A stretch of DNA of 36,393 nucleotides, taken from Desulfocapsaceae bacterium (GTDB lineage: Bacteria > Desulfobacterota > Desulfobulbia > Desulfobulbales > Desulfocapsaceae). The position numbers and the translations under genes were made by a program. Below are positions 24,291 through 33,373 of this stretch, in pieces. The stretch spans positions 83,970-120,362 of the forward strand of contig JAQVER010000001.1 of assembly GCA_028697885.1 (NCBI GenBank), in the 5' to 3' direction. The notes beneath the pieces were generated by a model, which saw only the letters and a list, made by a program, of their open reading frames with translations, was not told the DNA's origin and did no database searches. The first letter of the stretch is position 1. Every line of letters begins with the position of its first letter.

Positions 24291-25880
24291 CTAAATATTC
24301 TCCCTCGTTTTATGGAACTCAATGGCTGGCCATTTTTCCATGAAGAAGTTCAGCATCCACTCATTCTGGGCCAGATAGGTCAGAAATCCCTCCGCATCCC
24401 GGGCCAGTGCCGCCTGATTTTTTCTTTCAAATTCCGCCATCTTTTTTGAATCTGCGCAGGTCACCCAGCGTGCGGCCTGATAGCTAATCGGTTCATAGAC
24501 AGCATCCACCCCGTATTCATTTTTCAACCGGGCCATAGTGACTTCAAACTGAAGAACACCTACCGCTCCCATGATATAATCAGCGCCGATGAGCGGACGG
24601 AATACCTGGACCGCTCCTTCTTCTGCCAGCTGAATCAGTCCCTTCTGGAGCTGCTTCATCTTCAGGGGATTTTTCAGTAAGACCCGGCGGAAGTGTTCAG
24701 GGGCAAAGTTGGGAATACCGGTGAATTTGAGCGGTTCCTTGAGGGTAAAGGTGTCGCCGATCTTGATGGTGCCATGGTTGTGCAGGCCGATGATGTCCCC
24801 GGGCCAGGCTTCTTCCACATTGGCCCGGTCCTGGGCCATGAAGATGGTGGCATTGCCCAGGTTGATGTCTTTGTCCAGGCGATGATGGCGCACCTTCATG
24901 CCGCGGGTGAATTTGCCGGAGCAGATTCGAAAAAAAGCGATACGGTCGCGATGGGCCGGGTTCATGTTGGCCTGAATTTTGAACACGAAACCAGAGAAAT
25001 CTTCCTCTGTGGGCTCCACATCACGGGTTACAGCAGCTCTTGGGCTGGGAGGAGGAGCCAATTCTACAAAGGCGTCAAGCAGTTCCTGGACTCCAAAGTT
25101 GTTGACGGCGCTGCCAAAAAAGACCGGAGTCTGATTGGCCTTTATGTAGTGCTCATAGTCAAAGGGGTTGGCTGCCCCGGCCAGAAGCTCAAGGTCTGAG
25201 CGCAGTTCGTCGGCCTGATGGGCCCCCACCAGTTGATCCAGGCGCGGATCATCCAGGGACTCGATGGTGATTCCCTGCTGACCCCGGCTCTCCTGACCCG
25301 GGGTGAACAGGTGGAGCTGCTTGCGATAGAGATTGTAGACCCCTTTAAAGGTCTTGCCCATGCCTATGGGCCAGGACATGGGGGCGCATTCGATCTGCAG
25401 TTTTTCTTCGATCTCTGCCAGGATGTCCAGCGGCTCCATCCCTTCTCGATCCAGTTTGTTGATGAAGGTGATCAGCGGCGTGTTGCGCATCCGGCACACC
25501 TCCATCAGCTTCTCGGTCTGGGCCTCAACCCCTTTGGCATTGTCGATGACCATGATCGCCGAATCAACGGCGGTCAGCACCCGATAGGTGTCTTCGGAGA
25601 AATCCTGATGACCGGGGGTGTCGAGTAGATTGACCTCGTAATCCCGGTAAGTAAATTTCATCACCGAGGTGGTGACCGAGATGCCGCGTTCCTGCTCAAT
25701 GGCCATCCAGTCACTGGTCGCGCGTCGTTCAATCTTGCGCGACTTGACAGCCCCGGCCAGATTGATGGCGCCGCCGAAGAGGAGGAGTTTTTCGGTAAGG
25801 GTGGTCTTGCCGGCATCCGGATGGCTGATGATGCCGAAGGTCCGCCGTTTGGCTACTTCCTGTTCAAGCTGTTTACTCAT
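24291..25880 (-). CDS. prfC: Peptide chain release factor 3
   Basis: A 529-residue translational GTPase, exactly the length of E. coli RF3. It removes RF1 or RF2 from the ribosome after termination. The G1 loop is [14 protein letters not shown]2 lies in the [18 protein letters not shown] segment, G3 is [14 protein letters not shown], and G4 is NKLDREG. The C-terminal region keeps [16 protein letters not shown] and the final ENI. ATG at 25880 fits RF3 proteins; the frame is open for another 41 codons upstream, but those encode an unconserved hydrophobic stretch. No neighbouring gene shares its transcript with certainty. Confidence 0.97.
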   Translation of the reverse strand: MSKQLEQEVAKRRTFGIISHPDAGKTTLTEKLLLFGGAINLAGAVKSRKIERRATSDWMAIEQERGISVTTSVMKFTYRDYEVNLLDTPGHQDFSEDTYRVLTAVDSAIMVIDNAKGVEAQTEKLMEVCRMRNTPLITFINKLDREGMEPLDILAEIEEKLQIECAPMSWPIGMGKTFKGVYNLYRKQLHLFTPGQESRGQQGITIESLDDPRLDQLVGAHQADELRSDLELLAGAANPFDYEHYIKANQTPVFFGSAVNNFGVQELLDAFVELAPPPSPRAAVTRDVEPTEEDFSGFVFKIQANMNPAHRDRIAFFRICSGKFTRGMKVRHHRLDKDINLGNATIFMAQDRANVEEAWPGDIIGLHNHGTIKIGDTFTLKEPLKFTGIPNFAPEHFRRVLLKNPLKMKQLQKGLIQLAEEGAVQVFRPLIGADYIMGAVGVLQFEVTMARLKNEYGVDAVYEPISYQAARWVTCADSKKMAEFERKNQAALARDAEGFLTYLAQNEWMLNFFMEKWPAIEFHKTRENI

Positions 25881-25997
25881 AATATTTAAGCTGCTCTTGT
25901 CTGGTGTTCTGGGGTTGGCGCAAGGTATAAGTGTAGGAATAAAGAAAAAATACAATAGGTCTTTTTGACAGGAATGCAATGGTAAAAGGCATTGATG

Positions 25998-26033
25998 GGC
26001 CAATTTCCCCCGGATAAACAGGGGAAGGTGGCC
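25998..26033. repeat. Inverted repeat between DUF3047 and prfC genes
   Basis: GGCCA...TTTCCCC pairs with GGGGAA...TGGCC across a ten-base loop with a small bulge. It follows the DUF3047 gene on the minus strand. It has no T run in either direction, so termination is possible but unproven. Confidence 0.45.
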
Positions 26034-26070
26034 GATGGTCAGAGATTTCCTCTATTCCTGAACCCGGTTA

Positions 26071-26766
26071 TCAGTCGCTGGTGAAAAAGATATCACCATA
26101 ATAAGCGATTGTCTCCTGGCCGCTGTTGTCGGTGTCGGTCATGATGGCTACGGCATCGATGTATCTGATCTCTGTGCCGAAGAATTCTTTGAGATCGGCG
26201 GCGACATTGCGTTTTTCCTGATACCAGCTTGCCGCCTTGTCTGTGGATGAACGGAGGGCCAGCATCATGGCGCTTTTGCCGGCAAAGGCATTGGGCCAGC
26301 TCTTTCCTTTGGGCGAAGAGGAGGCCCAGACATAATTTATGGCCTTGGTCTTCCAGAAGAACAGTCCTCCGTCAACGACCACATAGACCCGCGCCCCATA
26401 GTCATCGCCTGATTTTGTCTGTTCGTCGAGTCCATGCAGGGGTTGGTCAACGCGCCAGCGCCAGTTCAGATAGGGGGTTCGTTGCAGATCGATGCGCTGC
26501 TTTTTGAACAGGCCGGAGGCTGCCGCCTGGCTGGTGGCCTTGACGACTGTTTCCGTTCCCTCCGTGACAACCTGATAATCGGTCTTGCCGGAAAAGCTCT
26601 TTTCCTCCCATCCTTTCAAGCCGTCAGTGGCAAAGTTACTCATTGCTGTTTTCATAGGTTCGGCACCAGAGGCAGGGGTGGTGAACAGGAGCAAGAGTCC
26701 TACTCCATAGCAGAGCAGAGAGAATGAAATGTTCATTTTTGTTAAGGTCAATGTCGGGGTTTTCAT
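26071..26766 (-). CDS. DUF3047 exported protein
   Basis: A 231-residue protein with an N-terminal signal peptide (hydrophobic MNISFSLLCYGVGLLLLF, cleavage near ASGA). The mature region shows the DUF3047 pattern: a strand with LNWRWRVDQPL near 100, DDYGARVYVVVD, INYVWASSSPKG near 145 and a terminal RYIDAVAIMTDTDNSG..AYYGDIFF. The fold looks like a jelly-roll carbohydrate-binding or lectin-like domain, a suggestion only. Function is unknown. It is probably periplasmic. The start at 26766 was kept, though ATG 26736 would also leave a complete signal peptide. It is on the same strand as prfC but separated by about 190 bases. Confidence 0.85.
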   Translation of the reverse strand: MKTPTLTLTKMNISFSLLCYGVGLLLLFTTPASGAEPMKTAMSNFATDGLKGWEEKSFSGKTDYQVVTEGTETVVKATSQAAASGLFKKQRIDLQRTPYLNWRWRVDQPLHGLDEQTKSGDDYGARVYVVVDGGLFFWKTKAINYVWASSSPKGKSWPNAFAGKSAMMLALRSSTDKAASWYQEKRNVAADLKEFFGTEIRYIDAVAIMTDTDNSGQETIAYYGDIFFTSD

Positions 26767-26962
26767 GGGATGTAGCGAACAATTCTAAGAAAATACGAGA
26801 TTAAATCTTTAATTGTGTTTTTTATTGATAATAAAGTGCACTAGGAATTTGAATGTGTAGCGGTCTAATTATGTGCTCATCTGGAAGAAACAGTTCCTCT
26901 TGTTAAGAGTAATGATCTGCCCTGTAGCTATTCGAATAATACATTTCCCCCATTCTTTTCCC

Positions 26963-27646
26963 TTAAGGGTGAAAATTTAACACTACTTCTTTTATCATCC
27001 ACAATGTCGTACCAAGAAGGGAGCGAAGCTCTTCTGCACTTGAGGACGTTAATATCCAGCATTCGAGAGTAATGCAATTAAGACCCATGGTAGTCCAAAA
27101 CACGATTTGAAAAGAGTGTTTTTTTGACTTGTGACGAAGTAACTTTTGTGCGGCCAAAGCACCCGGCCAGCCACCGGCCAATGCGAAAAAGTGTAAGGTG
27201 CTCTCTTGAGTTCGCCATTGGTCGTTTTTTGCGGCTGATTTATCGAGCGCATAGATGAAAAATGTGACAGCACTGGCAATGAAATAAAGTCCAAAAATAG
27301 CAGCCGGTAACTTACCGGTAAAAGCTGTCCATGCCACAAAGACGAGAAAGGCAACTGATAGCAGGAGGGAAAAGGCATCTGTCAATATGGGGAGAACTTT
27401 GCTACTCCATGATAAAATAGGCAACATCACATGCTCTCCGTCAAATAAGACATTAACGGCCTGTGATCGACCTTTGGCATCGGTCTTAAGCTTGTAGGTT
27501 ACTATTTCGTTTCCGATTGGCCTTCTTTGTTGGTTGGCAAACGACTTGATGTGAACGAAGACTTGATGGCTTCCACCATTATTAGGGGAAATGAATCCGA
27601 AACCTCGGTCGTCTTTCCAATTTGTTATTTTCCCTTGATGGCGCAT
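26963..27646 (-). CDS. Cold-shock domain / DUF1294 membrane fusion protein
   Basis: A 227-residue protein with two parts. Residues 1-70 are a cold-shock domain (GKITNWKDDRGFGFISPN, RNP1-like GFGFI and RNP2-like VFVHI). Residues 80-227 carry about four hydrophobic helices, including the DUF1294 region (FFIYALDKSAAKNDQWRTQESTLHFFALAGGWPGALAAQ). This CSD-DUF1294 fusion is known in other bacteria, but its role is not. It would place an RNA- or single-strand-binding domain at the membrane surface. The N-terminus lacks a strong ribosome site. It is a lone gene with about 190 empty bases after it. Confidence 0.9.
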   Translation of the reverse strand: MRHQGKITNWKDDRGFGFISPNNGGSHQVFVHIKSFANQQRRPIGNEIVTYKLKTDAKGRSQAVNVLFDGEHVMLPILSWSSKVLPILTDAFSLLLSVAFLVFVAWTAFTGKLPAAIFGLYFIASAVTFFIYALDKSAAKNDQWRTQESTLHFFALAGGWPGALAAQKLLRHKSKKHSFQIVFWTTMGLNCITLECWILTSSSAEELRSLLGTTLWMIKEVVLNFHP

Positions 27647-27723
27647 ATCTGTGGCTTATTATTTGATGTTATTATTGTAAAATTCTCTCAGTGTTGATGT
27701 AAGATGGCCACTATTCCAGTTAT

Positions 27724-29727
27724 CTACCATTCAAAGCGGACGTTGTTGTCGAGGGCGTCCACCTTGGCTATTTTTACCTGCACCATGGCACCCGGTTCCG
27801 GGATCTGGCCGGCGGGGGCCGGGATGTCAATATCCAGCAGGATGTCGGTGAGCAGGAGGAATATCCGTCTGGGGGTGGCATCAAGGACAAGTGCCTTCAT
27901 GCTGACTCCTTTTCTGGCCTCAAGGTATTTGAGGAGCCAGTAGCGGTGGCGCTGTTGCTTGACCGCATTGGCGGAAGCCAGGGTCCTGCTGATGACGGCG
28001 GTGAAGTCCTTGCACATCTTTTCATTGAAGCGCAGATCCTCACGTCTGATCAGGGAGTGGAGCTGGTGCTGCATCAAGAGATCAAGGAGCCTTCTGATCG
28101 GTGAGGTGATGGTGGTGTACTGTCCAACCCCGAGTCCGCTGTGGGCCTTGGCTGCGGTCAGCAGTTCGCCGCGGGAGAGCTGCTTGCGTTGCAGGCTGTT
28201 GAGAAAGAGGTCATTGTCCTGGCCATGTACCAATCGTTTTCGGGGCGGGCCTTGGGCGCGGAAGAGTCCGGGGACCATCCGGTCGGCAACGAATCGTGCC
28301 GCCTCGGTATTGGCCAGGATCATCATCTCGGAGACCAGGGTGCGGGCCGGGGTGTCGGTGTCGCTCAAGGTGACCTGGACCGTGTTGTTGCCATTGACCG
28401 AGATATTCACATCGGGGAAGGGGAGAAGGAGGGCGCCTGCCGCCACTCGTTTCTCCCGCAGTTTGATGCGCAGCATGTTCAAGGTCTGCAGTTCCCAATC
28501 GTCTCTTTCAATCAACTGGTCTGCCTCTTCGTAGGTGAGACGTCTGGCCACTTTGATGATGGAGGGCTTGATCCGTACCCGCAACACCTCGGCCTCGGGT
28601 GACAGCAGAATCATCAGGCTGATGGTGGCCCGGATCTCATCCTGGATCAGACTGCAGATCCCCTGGGAGAGATGGCGGGGCAGCATAGGGATCTGTCCTT
28701 CCGGAAAATAGAGGGAGGTGCCACGGTGCATGGCCTCCTGAAAGAGCGGATCTTCCGGTTTGACATAATGGGCGACATCGGAGATATGGACGCCCACCAG
28801 ATAATTGCCATCTTCTTCCGTAATGGACAGGGCGTCATCATAGTCGAGTGTGGTGGGGCCATCTATGGTCATGGGCTGCAGGGCGGTGAGGTCAATCCGG
28901 CCTTGATCGCTGAACAGATCAGAGGTTCCCTGCTGCAGGAGCATTTCGGCCTGCTGTCTGGCGGCCAGGGAAAAGGTAGTGGGAATCTCCTGGCGGAGCA
29001 GGGGGATGTTCTCGTTGGGCTCCCAGATGCCGGCCTTCACCAGGAGATGAAAGGGGGCATGGGGATCATGGAGGTTTGCCATCTTGAGCAGCTCCCGGGC
29101 CATGGCAGCCTGGGGGGCATCTCCTGCAAAGAGATAGAAGTCCTGGAGTACCGACAGGCACTGGTCAAGTGCGGGCTTGAGGTCGGCGTCGATTTCTTCA
29201 TCCTGCATCAGCCTGGATATGGCCAGGACGCCATTGCTCAGCAGGGCCTGTTTGCTCTGTTCCTTTTCGTGCTGGAGGCGGAGCTGTTCGACCTGCTCCC
29301 TGGTGTGGGCGTGGATCTCTCCTTCCCGGAACTTGAAATATAAGCGGTCGGAAAAAACGCTGCGGATGAATGCTGCCACCATGTCGTCGTCCGCCTCGGA
29401 GCCAAAGGCCAGTTCCGCCAGAAAAAGCGGCTCAAAGGCTTCTGTCTCCTCGTCCGCTGTCAGTTCCCAGATCTCCTCAAGATTGATGGTATCCACCAGG
29501 GTCTTACGTCTGTCCGCGGCCTCCTGCAGTTCTCTGAGCATCTCTTCCCGGTTACCAGTCACGGAATGGGAGCGTTTAGAGATGTGCAGTACTCGAGAGA
29601 GGGGCAGGTTGATCTCTCGCCCGGTTTGGTTAATCAGCCGCAACCGTTTCTCCTGGGCTTCGGTGACAAAGGCGCAGATAAACTTGCCGCCGTCCAGATA
29701 TTCGATGATTTTTCCAGCTGTTGTCAT
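27724..29727 (-). CDS. RNB-domain (RNase II/R family) exoribonuclease
   Basis: A 667-residue protein that should degrade RNA 3' to 5'. The catalytic RNB domain starts near residue 275 with the acidic signature TIDGPTTLDYDDALSI (the Asp cluster binding Mg), VGVHISDVAHYV and LYFPEGQIPMLP. It ends with TSPIRRLLDLLMQHQL. The N-terminal 200 residues differ from E. coli RNase II and R: there is a short SH3-like start (GGKFICAFVTEAQEKRLRLIN) and a helical region. The last 70 residues form an S1-like strand set. It matches the shorter RNB proteins of cyanobacteria and Desulfobacterota. It is divergent from era. Confidence 0.93.
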   Translation of the reverse strand: MTTAGKIIEYLDGGKFICAFVTEAQEKRLRLINQTGREINLPLSRVLHISKRSHSVTGNREEMLRELQEAADRRKTLVDTINLEEIWELTADEETEAFEPLFLAELAFGSEADDDMVAAFIRSVFSDRLYFKFREGEIHAHTREQVEQLRLQHEKEQSKQALLSNGVLAISRLMQDEEIDADLKPALDQCLSVLQDFYLFAGDAPQAAMARELLKMANLHDPHAPFHLLVKAGIWEPNENIPLLRQEIPTTFSLAARQQAEMLLQQGTSDLFSDQGRIDLTALQPMTIDGPTTLDYDDALSITEEDGNYLVGVHISDVAHYVKPEDPLFQEAMHRGTSLYFPEGQIPMLPRHLSQGICSLIQDEIRATISLMILLSPEAEVLRVRIKPSIIKVARRLTYEEADQLIERDDWELQTLNMLRIKLREKRVAAGALLLPFPDVNISVNGNNTVQVTLSDTDTPARTLVSEMMILANTEAARFVADRMVPGLFRAQGPPRKRLVHGQDNDLFLNSLQRKQLSRGELLTAAKAHSGLGVGQYTTITSPIRRLLDLLMQHQLHSLIRREDLRFNEKMCKDFTAVISRTLASANAVKQQRHRYWLLKYLEARKGVSMKALVLDATPRRIFLLLTDILLDIDIPAPAGQIPEPGAMVQVKIAKVDALDNNVRFEW

Positions 29728-29938
29728 GAGAACGTTGAATAGTGAAAGTTGAATAGTAAATGTTCAGAATTTAGGGGCTGTTAAGAGATAACTTGATCTT
29801 TTAACGGCTTAATTGTTCGTCAAAGGTGATAAGCGAATGACGAACCGAACCATATACTTTATAGTATTGTTTGCCGTTTTGAACACTTATATTCGCTCTG
29901 TGCGCTAACTTTTTTATTGATGGGAGAATCAATTCGTT

Positions 29939-30856
29939 ATGATGGACTTGGATGATAAACCAATACGTTCCGGGATGGTTGCCATTGTCGGCCCTCCCAA
30001 TGCCGGCAAGTCAACCCTGATGAATGCACTGCTGGAGCAGAAGATCTCCATCGTCACTCCCAAGCCGCAGACCACCCGCAACCGGATTTTGGGGATTGTC
30101 AATGCTGAGGGCTATCAGATTGTCCTCCTTGATACCCCCGGTCTGCATAAGGCCCGTGAACCATTGAATCAGGAGATGGTACGTATTGCCATGGACAGTC
30201 TTCATGGGGTGGATGCGGTGATCTATATGATTGATGTCTCCCTGCCGCTGCCGGATCGTTTGAAGAAGGAGAAGGGGCAGGAGCTGGCCGGATATATGGA
30301 ACAGGTGACCAGCCCGGTGATTCTGGTCCTGAACAAGGTTGATCTGCTGAACAAGGAAAAGCTGCTGGCCCTGATCCAGGCCTATTCCGATATTTTTCCT
30401 TTTCATGCGATCATTCCCATATCCGCACTCCATGGCGACGGAACGGACCGCTTGCTGGCCGAGCTGTTGCAGCTCTTGCCCATCGGGCCGCGCTATTATC
30501 CTGAGGATATCCCCACTGATGCCACAGAGCGATTTCTGGTGGCGGAGATTATCAGGGAGAAAGTGTTTCTGCTCACGGGCGAAGAGGTGCCTTACTCCTC
30601 GGCGGTGCTTATTGAATCTTTCAAGGAAGATCCAGTGAAAGGGTTGATCACGATTCATGCCGCTATCGTACTGGAACGGGAATCGCAGAAGGGAATTGTC
30701 ATCGGTAAGGGCGGTCTGAAGCTGAAGAGCATCGGTATTGCCGCCCGTAAGGATATTGAAAAACTGCTGGATCAGAAGGTGCTGTTAAAGTTGTGGGTCA
30801 AGGTGCGGAAAAACTGGTCTCAAGACGAAAATTTTTTGAAGGAATTGGGATTTTAG
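29939..30856 (+). CDS. era: GTPase Era
   Basis: A 305-residue GTPase that binds 16S rRNA near its 3' end and checks 30S assembly. G1 is GPPNAGKST near residues 18-26, G2 QTTRNRI, G3 DTPGLH, G4 NKVDLL, and the C-terminal KH domain carries GKGGLKLKSIGIAARKDIEKLL. Length fits Era (about 300). ATG 29939 is taken, with GGGAGA upstream; the next codon is also ATG. No neighbour forms an operon with it, and two long hairpins follow the stop. Confidence 0.97.
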   Translation: MMDLDDKPIRSGMVAIVGPPNAGKSTLMNALLEQKISIVTPKPQTTRNRILGIVNAEGYQIVLLDTPGLHKAREPLNQEMVRIAMDSLHGVDAVIYMIDVSLPLPDRLKKEKGQELAGYMEQVTSPVILVLNKVDLLNKEKLLALIQAYSDIFPFHAIIPISALHGDGTDRLLAELLQLLPIGPRYYPEDIPTDATERFLVAEIIREKVFLLTGEEVPYSSAVLIESFKEDPVKGLITIHAAIVLERESQKGIVIGKGGLKLKSIGIAARKDIEKLLDQKVLLKLWVKVRKNWSQDENFLKELGF

Positions 30857-30864
30857 GTGGCGTT

Positions 30865-30900
30865 GCTCAAAGAGCAAGCTTCTTTTCTTGCTCTTTGAGC
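30865..30900. terminator. Long hairpin directly after era
   Basis: GCTCAAAGAGCAAG and its exact complement form a 14-base stem with an eight-base loop, and GGTG/CACC extend it outward with mismatches. It starts eight bases after the era stop. No T run follows, so Rho-independent termination alone is doubtful. Confidence 0.55.
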
Positions 30901-30915
30901 CTACGGCACCTTATT

Positions 30916-30961
30916 CCACTCAATAAAACAGCCAATCTTTCACGGCTGTTTTATTGAGTGG
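30916..30961. terminator. Perfect 18-base hairpin with internal T run, bidirectional terminator
   Basis: CCACTCAATAAAACAGCC pairs exactly with its complement around a ten-base loop. The inner GC stem ACAGCC/GGCTGT is flanked by an A run and by TTTTATT, so the inner part works as an intrinsic terminator in both directions. Confidence 0.8.
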
Positions 30962-31006
30962 TGTCTGGCAGATACCAGCAGGGAGCTATAAGTAAACTGT
31001 AGAAGC

Positions 31007-31057
31007 TTAGATCGGATCTGACAGCCAGGGCGAAAGCCGTCACACTTAATCTGACAT
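31007..31057. repeat. Partial copy of the 33.3 kb repeat element
   Basis: TTAGATCGGATCT matches TTAGCTCGGATCT at 33307 in 12 of 13 bases in direct orientation. ACTTAATCTGACAT is the exact complement of ATGTCAGATTAAGT at 33332-33345. The spacing between the two parts differs (24 against 12 bases). Confidence 0.45.
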
Positions 31058-31204
31058 TCGTATATGCAGTAGCAGTCTCAAATTTACTTAGATAGACAAG
31101 TGATTAGGGTTGGCAGGTCGATGTTCAAAGACTTTTCGTTAAAGGACATTAATCTTTTTCTTCTCGAATAGTTACGCGAAGCACAGAGAACCACTCTCTC
31201 TTGA

Positions 31205-31244
31205 AAGGCCAGTTATCTCAGATGTTTCTGAAACGACTGGCCTT
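31205..31244 (-). terminator. Probable terminator of the exported-protein gene
   Basis: AAGGCCAGT pairs with ACTGGCCTT over a 22-base loop that itself holds TCAGA/TCTGA. It lies 16 bases beyond the stop codon of the minus-strand gene. The T run is weak on both strands, so its strength is unclear. Confidence 0.5.
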
Positions 31245-31260
31245 CTGTTTTCTTTCTGCT

Positions 31261-32742
31261 TTAGGGCTTTGCCTTGTGTGTGATGGCGGGCAGGAACATC
31301 GACCAAGAGAATACCTTCTCAAAAGTGGCAATGACTGAACAGTCATTTGTAATGCGGTCGGTAATGTAATTCAAGGTGCCGTCACCATTATCACCCAGCG
31401 TACCTGCTGGACAAGTCCCCGTTACTTCGCTGAAATGATCGGCCGGATCCAGAATAAACGTGACCGTGCGGTTTTCTTCAACTACTTGATTTGTTGAAGG
31501 GGAAATTGTTCCACTGCCGATTACGCTCGGACTGATAGTATATACTGTAGAACTGCTGCTCTTCTCAACGATGCAGATATCGATGTAAGTCAGGTTATTG
31601 TTAATATCGACAACCGGGGTATATAGCGTAGTCTCAACTTCACTTGCCTCGGTGAGCAATACCGGGGCACTCGTCACGGTGTTGTCGGTGAACAACATCT
31701 TTGATGCGCCGCCGTTTGGTACGTATGTCAGGCGCCACCACCCGGTTTTCTGCCATGTGGCATTCCCGCAGTCAGACGTCGCCAAAGGATCGGGCAGATC
31801 GTTCATGCGCCAGTTGTAGACATGGACATATTTACCGGAGACACTTTGTTCGAGCGTGTATGGCACGATTGGGAGGTTGCAGGAATTCGACCACCCCTCA
31901 CCTGCTACCCAAGCGCGCTGAAATGGGTAGTCTGCAGGATACACGGGAGTTTGGCCGCCGCCCACGGCAGGACATTCGTAGCCAGTGGCAGTGGCATCCA
32001 CTGGAAACAGCTTGGTTAGGTACAGGTCAGCAGTACCTGCGTTGATGATGGCATAAGGTGAATGGTAATAATAGGGCAGCATCGCCCTTGCTCCACCAGC
32101 ATCTTCCGCAACCCGTGCGCCCCACTGCTCGGTGATCCCCTGGCCGGACACATGATACATCTGATAGCCTGTTTGGGTTTGTGGCGTGGCAGGAGGAATT
32201 TCAGTCAACGGGTCTTGGCCCAGGTCGACAAAGGGTTGGGTTTCCACCCGCAGAACAGAGTTTTCATTCCAGTTTATCACCTCAATGCTGTCACCCCAAT
32301 CTACGAAGCGGACATTGACTGGCGCGCTGCCGCCTGTGGAAGGTACACCTGTGAGCTGAGAACTCCACTGGTTGTCTGTCACTTTCTGCCAGTAGATGCG
32401 ATCGACCGATTTTCCTGCGCATTTACCGCCTTCTGCTATGCATTCCGCCGCCGTATAGAAGATCGTCGGAGAGGCCAGGTCATTGACACAGGAGATGTTT
32501 GGATACGAAAACGTCTCGAGCATTTCAGTGCCTTCGCAGCCGTAGGAATAGGTCGTACCTAGTGCTTCATCCGCACCCAGAACCGCAAAGAAGTCAAAGG
32601 TGGAGGTACCGTCTATCAGTATAGCCGGATAGGATAAATTGTTGTCAGCTTCCTCACTCTTTGCTTCGATAGCGCCACCAACGAAAGCGAGTAAGCAAGT
32701 CAAGGCTACAGTTACTGCTGTGGAAACAGCTTTAATTCTCAT
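31261..32742 (-). CDS. Large exported cysteine-rich protein with C-terminal bacterial-repeat domain, unknown function
   Basis: A 493-residue protein from ATG 32742, which has AAGGA seven bases upstream; the frame opens at 32772, ten codons earlier. A signal peptide (residues 1-27, ending AIEA) precedes a mature part with ten cysteines, an even number suiting disulfide bonds in the periplasm or outside the cell. The central 300 residues are rich in Trp, Tyr, Gly and Pro and match no family I recognise. Residues about 405-480 form one InlB-B-like repeat (YTISPSVIGSGTISPST, FILDP, GTCPAG, NDCSVIATF). The tail ends MFLPAITHKAKP, an LPAI-like ending seen on other exported Desulfobacterota proteins. 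It stands alone between repeat-bearing, AT-rich spacers, suggesting acquisition. Ligand and function are unknown. Confidence 0.8.
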   Translation of the reverse strand: MRIKAVSTAVTVALTCLLAFVGGAIEAKSEEADNNLSYPAILIDGTSTFDFFAVLGADEALGTTYSYGCEGTEMLETFSYPNISCVNDLASPTIFYTAAECIAEGGKCAGKSVDRIYWQKVTDNQWSSQLTGVPSTGGSAPVNVRFVDWGDSIEVINWNENSVLRVETQPFVDLGQDPLTEIPPATPQTQTGYQMYHVSGQGITEQWGARVAEDAGGARAMLPYYYHSPYAIINAGTADLYLTKLFPVDATATGYECPAVGGGQTPVYPADYPFQRAWVAGEGWSNSCNLPIVPYTLEQSVSGKYVHVYNWRMNDLPDPLATSDCGNATWQKTGWWRLTYVPNGGASKMLFTDNTVTSAPVLLTEASEVETTLYTPVVDINNNLTYIDICIVEKSSSSTVYTISPSVIGSGTISPSTNQVVEENRTVTFILDPADHFSEVTGTCPAGTLGDNGDGTLNYITDRITNDCSVIATFEKVFSWSMFLPAITHKAKP

Positions 32743-33373
32743 AGCATTTTCCTTCTTTAAGTAAAGTGACAATGTAGGTGCAGGGCAGATCTATTTTTAG
32801 GATTAGTGATGCTTCCCGCCTCGTGAGGAAGTTGTTACGGCAGTTGTTTCCCTTGCCACTCACCTCAACAGTGATAAAAACCGTTAACGTAAAAAGTTAT
32901 GCGACGATCTTCTATCAGTCTATGATACGAGTCGGAAAAAAGTCAAATAATATGGTTCTTCCGACTAAAGCGTACTCGCGTTTTGGCCAAAAAATAGCTC
33001 ATTGGTAAAATTTTTTGAAATTTTGTTATTTTTTTAGTCTTGAAAGAGGGTGAGAAAAGGATTTTTCCTTAATAGAAGATCGCTTTTTATTATTAGTCAC
33101 GAACTGATATCTTTGCAAGTCATCTCGGGATGTTGTGAAATATTATTCTTAATAAACTTTATGTTTGTTTTTCTATAAAAACAGTGCATTATCTTAAGTA
33201 CGCTTAAATCGGATGAACCAATAATATCAGAGGGTAAGGTCAACAGTGGCGAGGAAAACGGAAACTGACACCTTCTTCCTGATTATCAAATAAACCAGGT
33301 GTCAGATTAGCTCGGATCTTTCTCCCAAATCATGTCAGATTAAGTCTGACTTACTACAAGTAAACCAAGTATG
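32743..33373. other. AT-rich gene-free spacer with several inverted repeats
   Basis: About 630 bases of low GC content with no credible gene; a 76-codon frame from a GTG at 32778 lacks a ribosome site. Inverted repeats include CCTCGTGAGG at 32819-32828, AGTCGGAA/TTCCGACT spanning 32930-32966, CTGACACCT/AGGTGTCAG spanning 33265-33305, and GTCAGA/TCTGAC at 33334-33350. The promoter of the exported-protein gene must lie here but no consensus was identified. Confidence 0.6.
33265..33350. repeat. Compact repeat element, possible REP/MITE relic
   Basis: An outer inverted repeat (CTGACACCT at 33265-33273 and AGGTGTCAG at 33297-33305) is followed by TTAGCTCGGATCT and then the palindromic GTCAGATTAAGTCTGAC. 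The combination resembles ends associated with REP-linked tyrosine transposases in Desulfobacterota, from memory. A partial copy lies at 31007-31057. Confidence 0.45.

Larger units (their letters stand above)
30962..31260. other. Gene-free spacer with left copy of a short repeat pair
   Basis: No credible gene. It holds TTAGATCGGATCT at 31007-31019 and ACTTAATCTGACAT at 31044-31057. A near-identical and a complementary copy lie on the far side of the exported-protein gene at 33307-33319 and 33332-33345. The hairpin AAGGCCAGT/ACTGGCCTT at 31205-31244 lies just beyond the stop of that gene. Confidence 0.6.

Noticed and set aside
32778-33008. 76-codon open frame in the AT-rich spacer
   Set aside because: GTG start without ribosome site and low-complexity composition; no family-like segment.
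32743-33373. Possible c-di-GMP or cobalamin riboswitch
   Set aside because: The conserved core sequences of these riboswitches were not found here, nor in the spacers before nrdJ or hemB.
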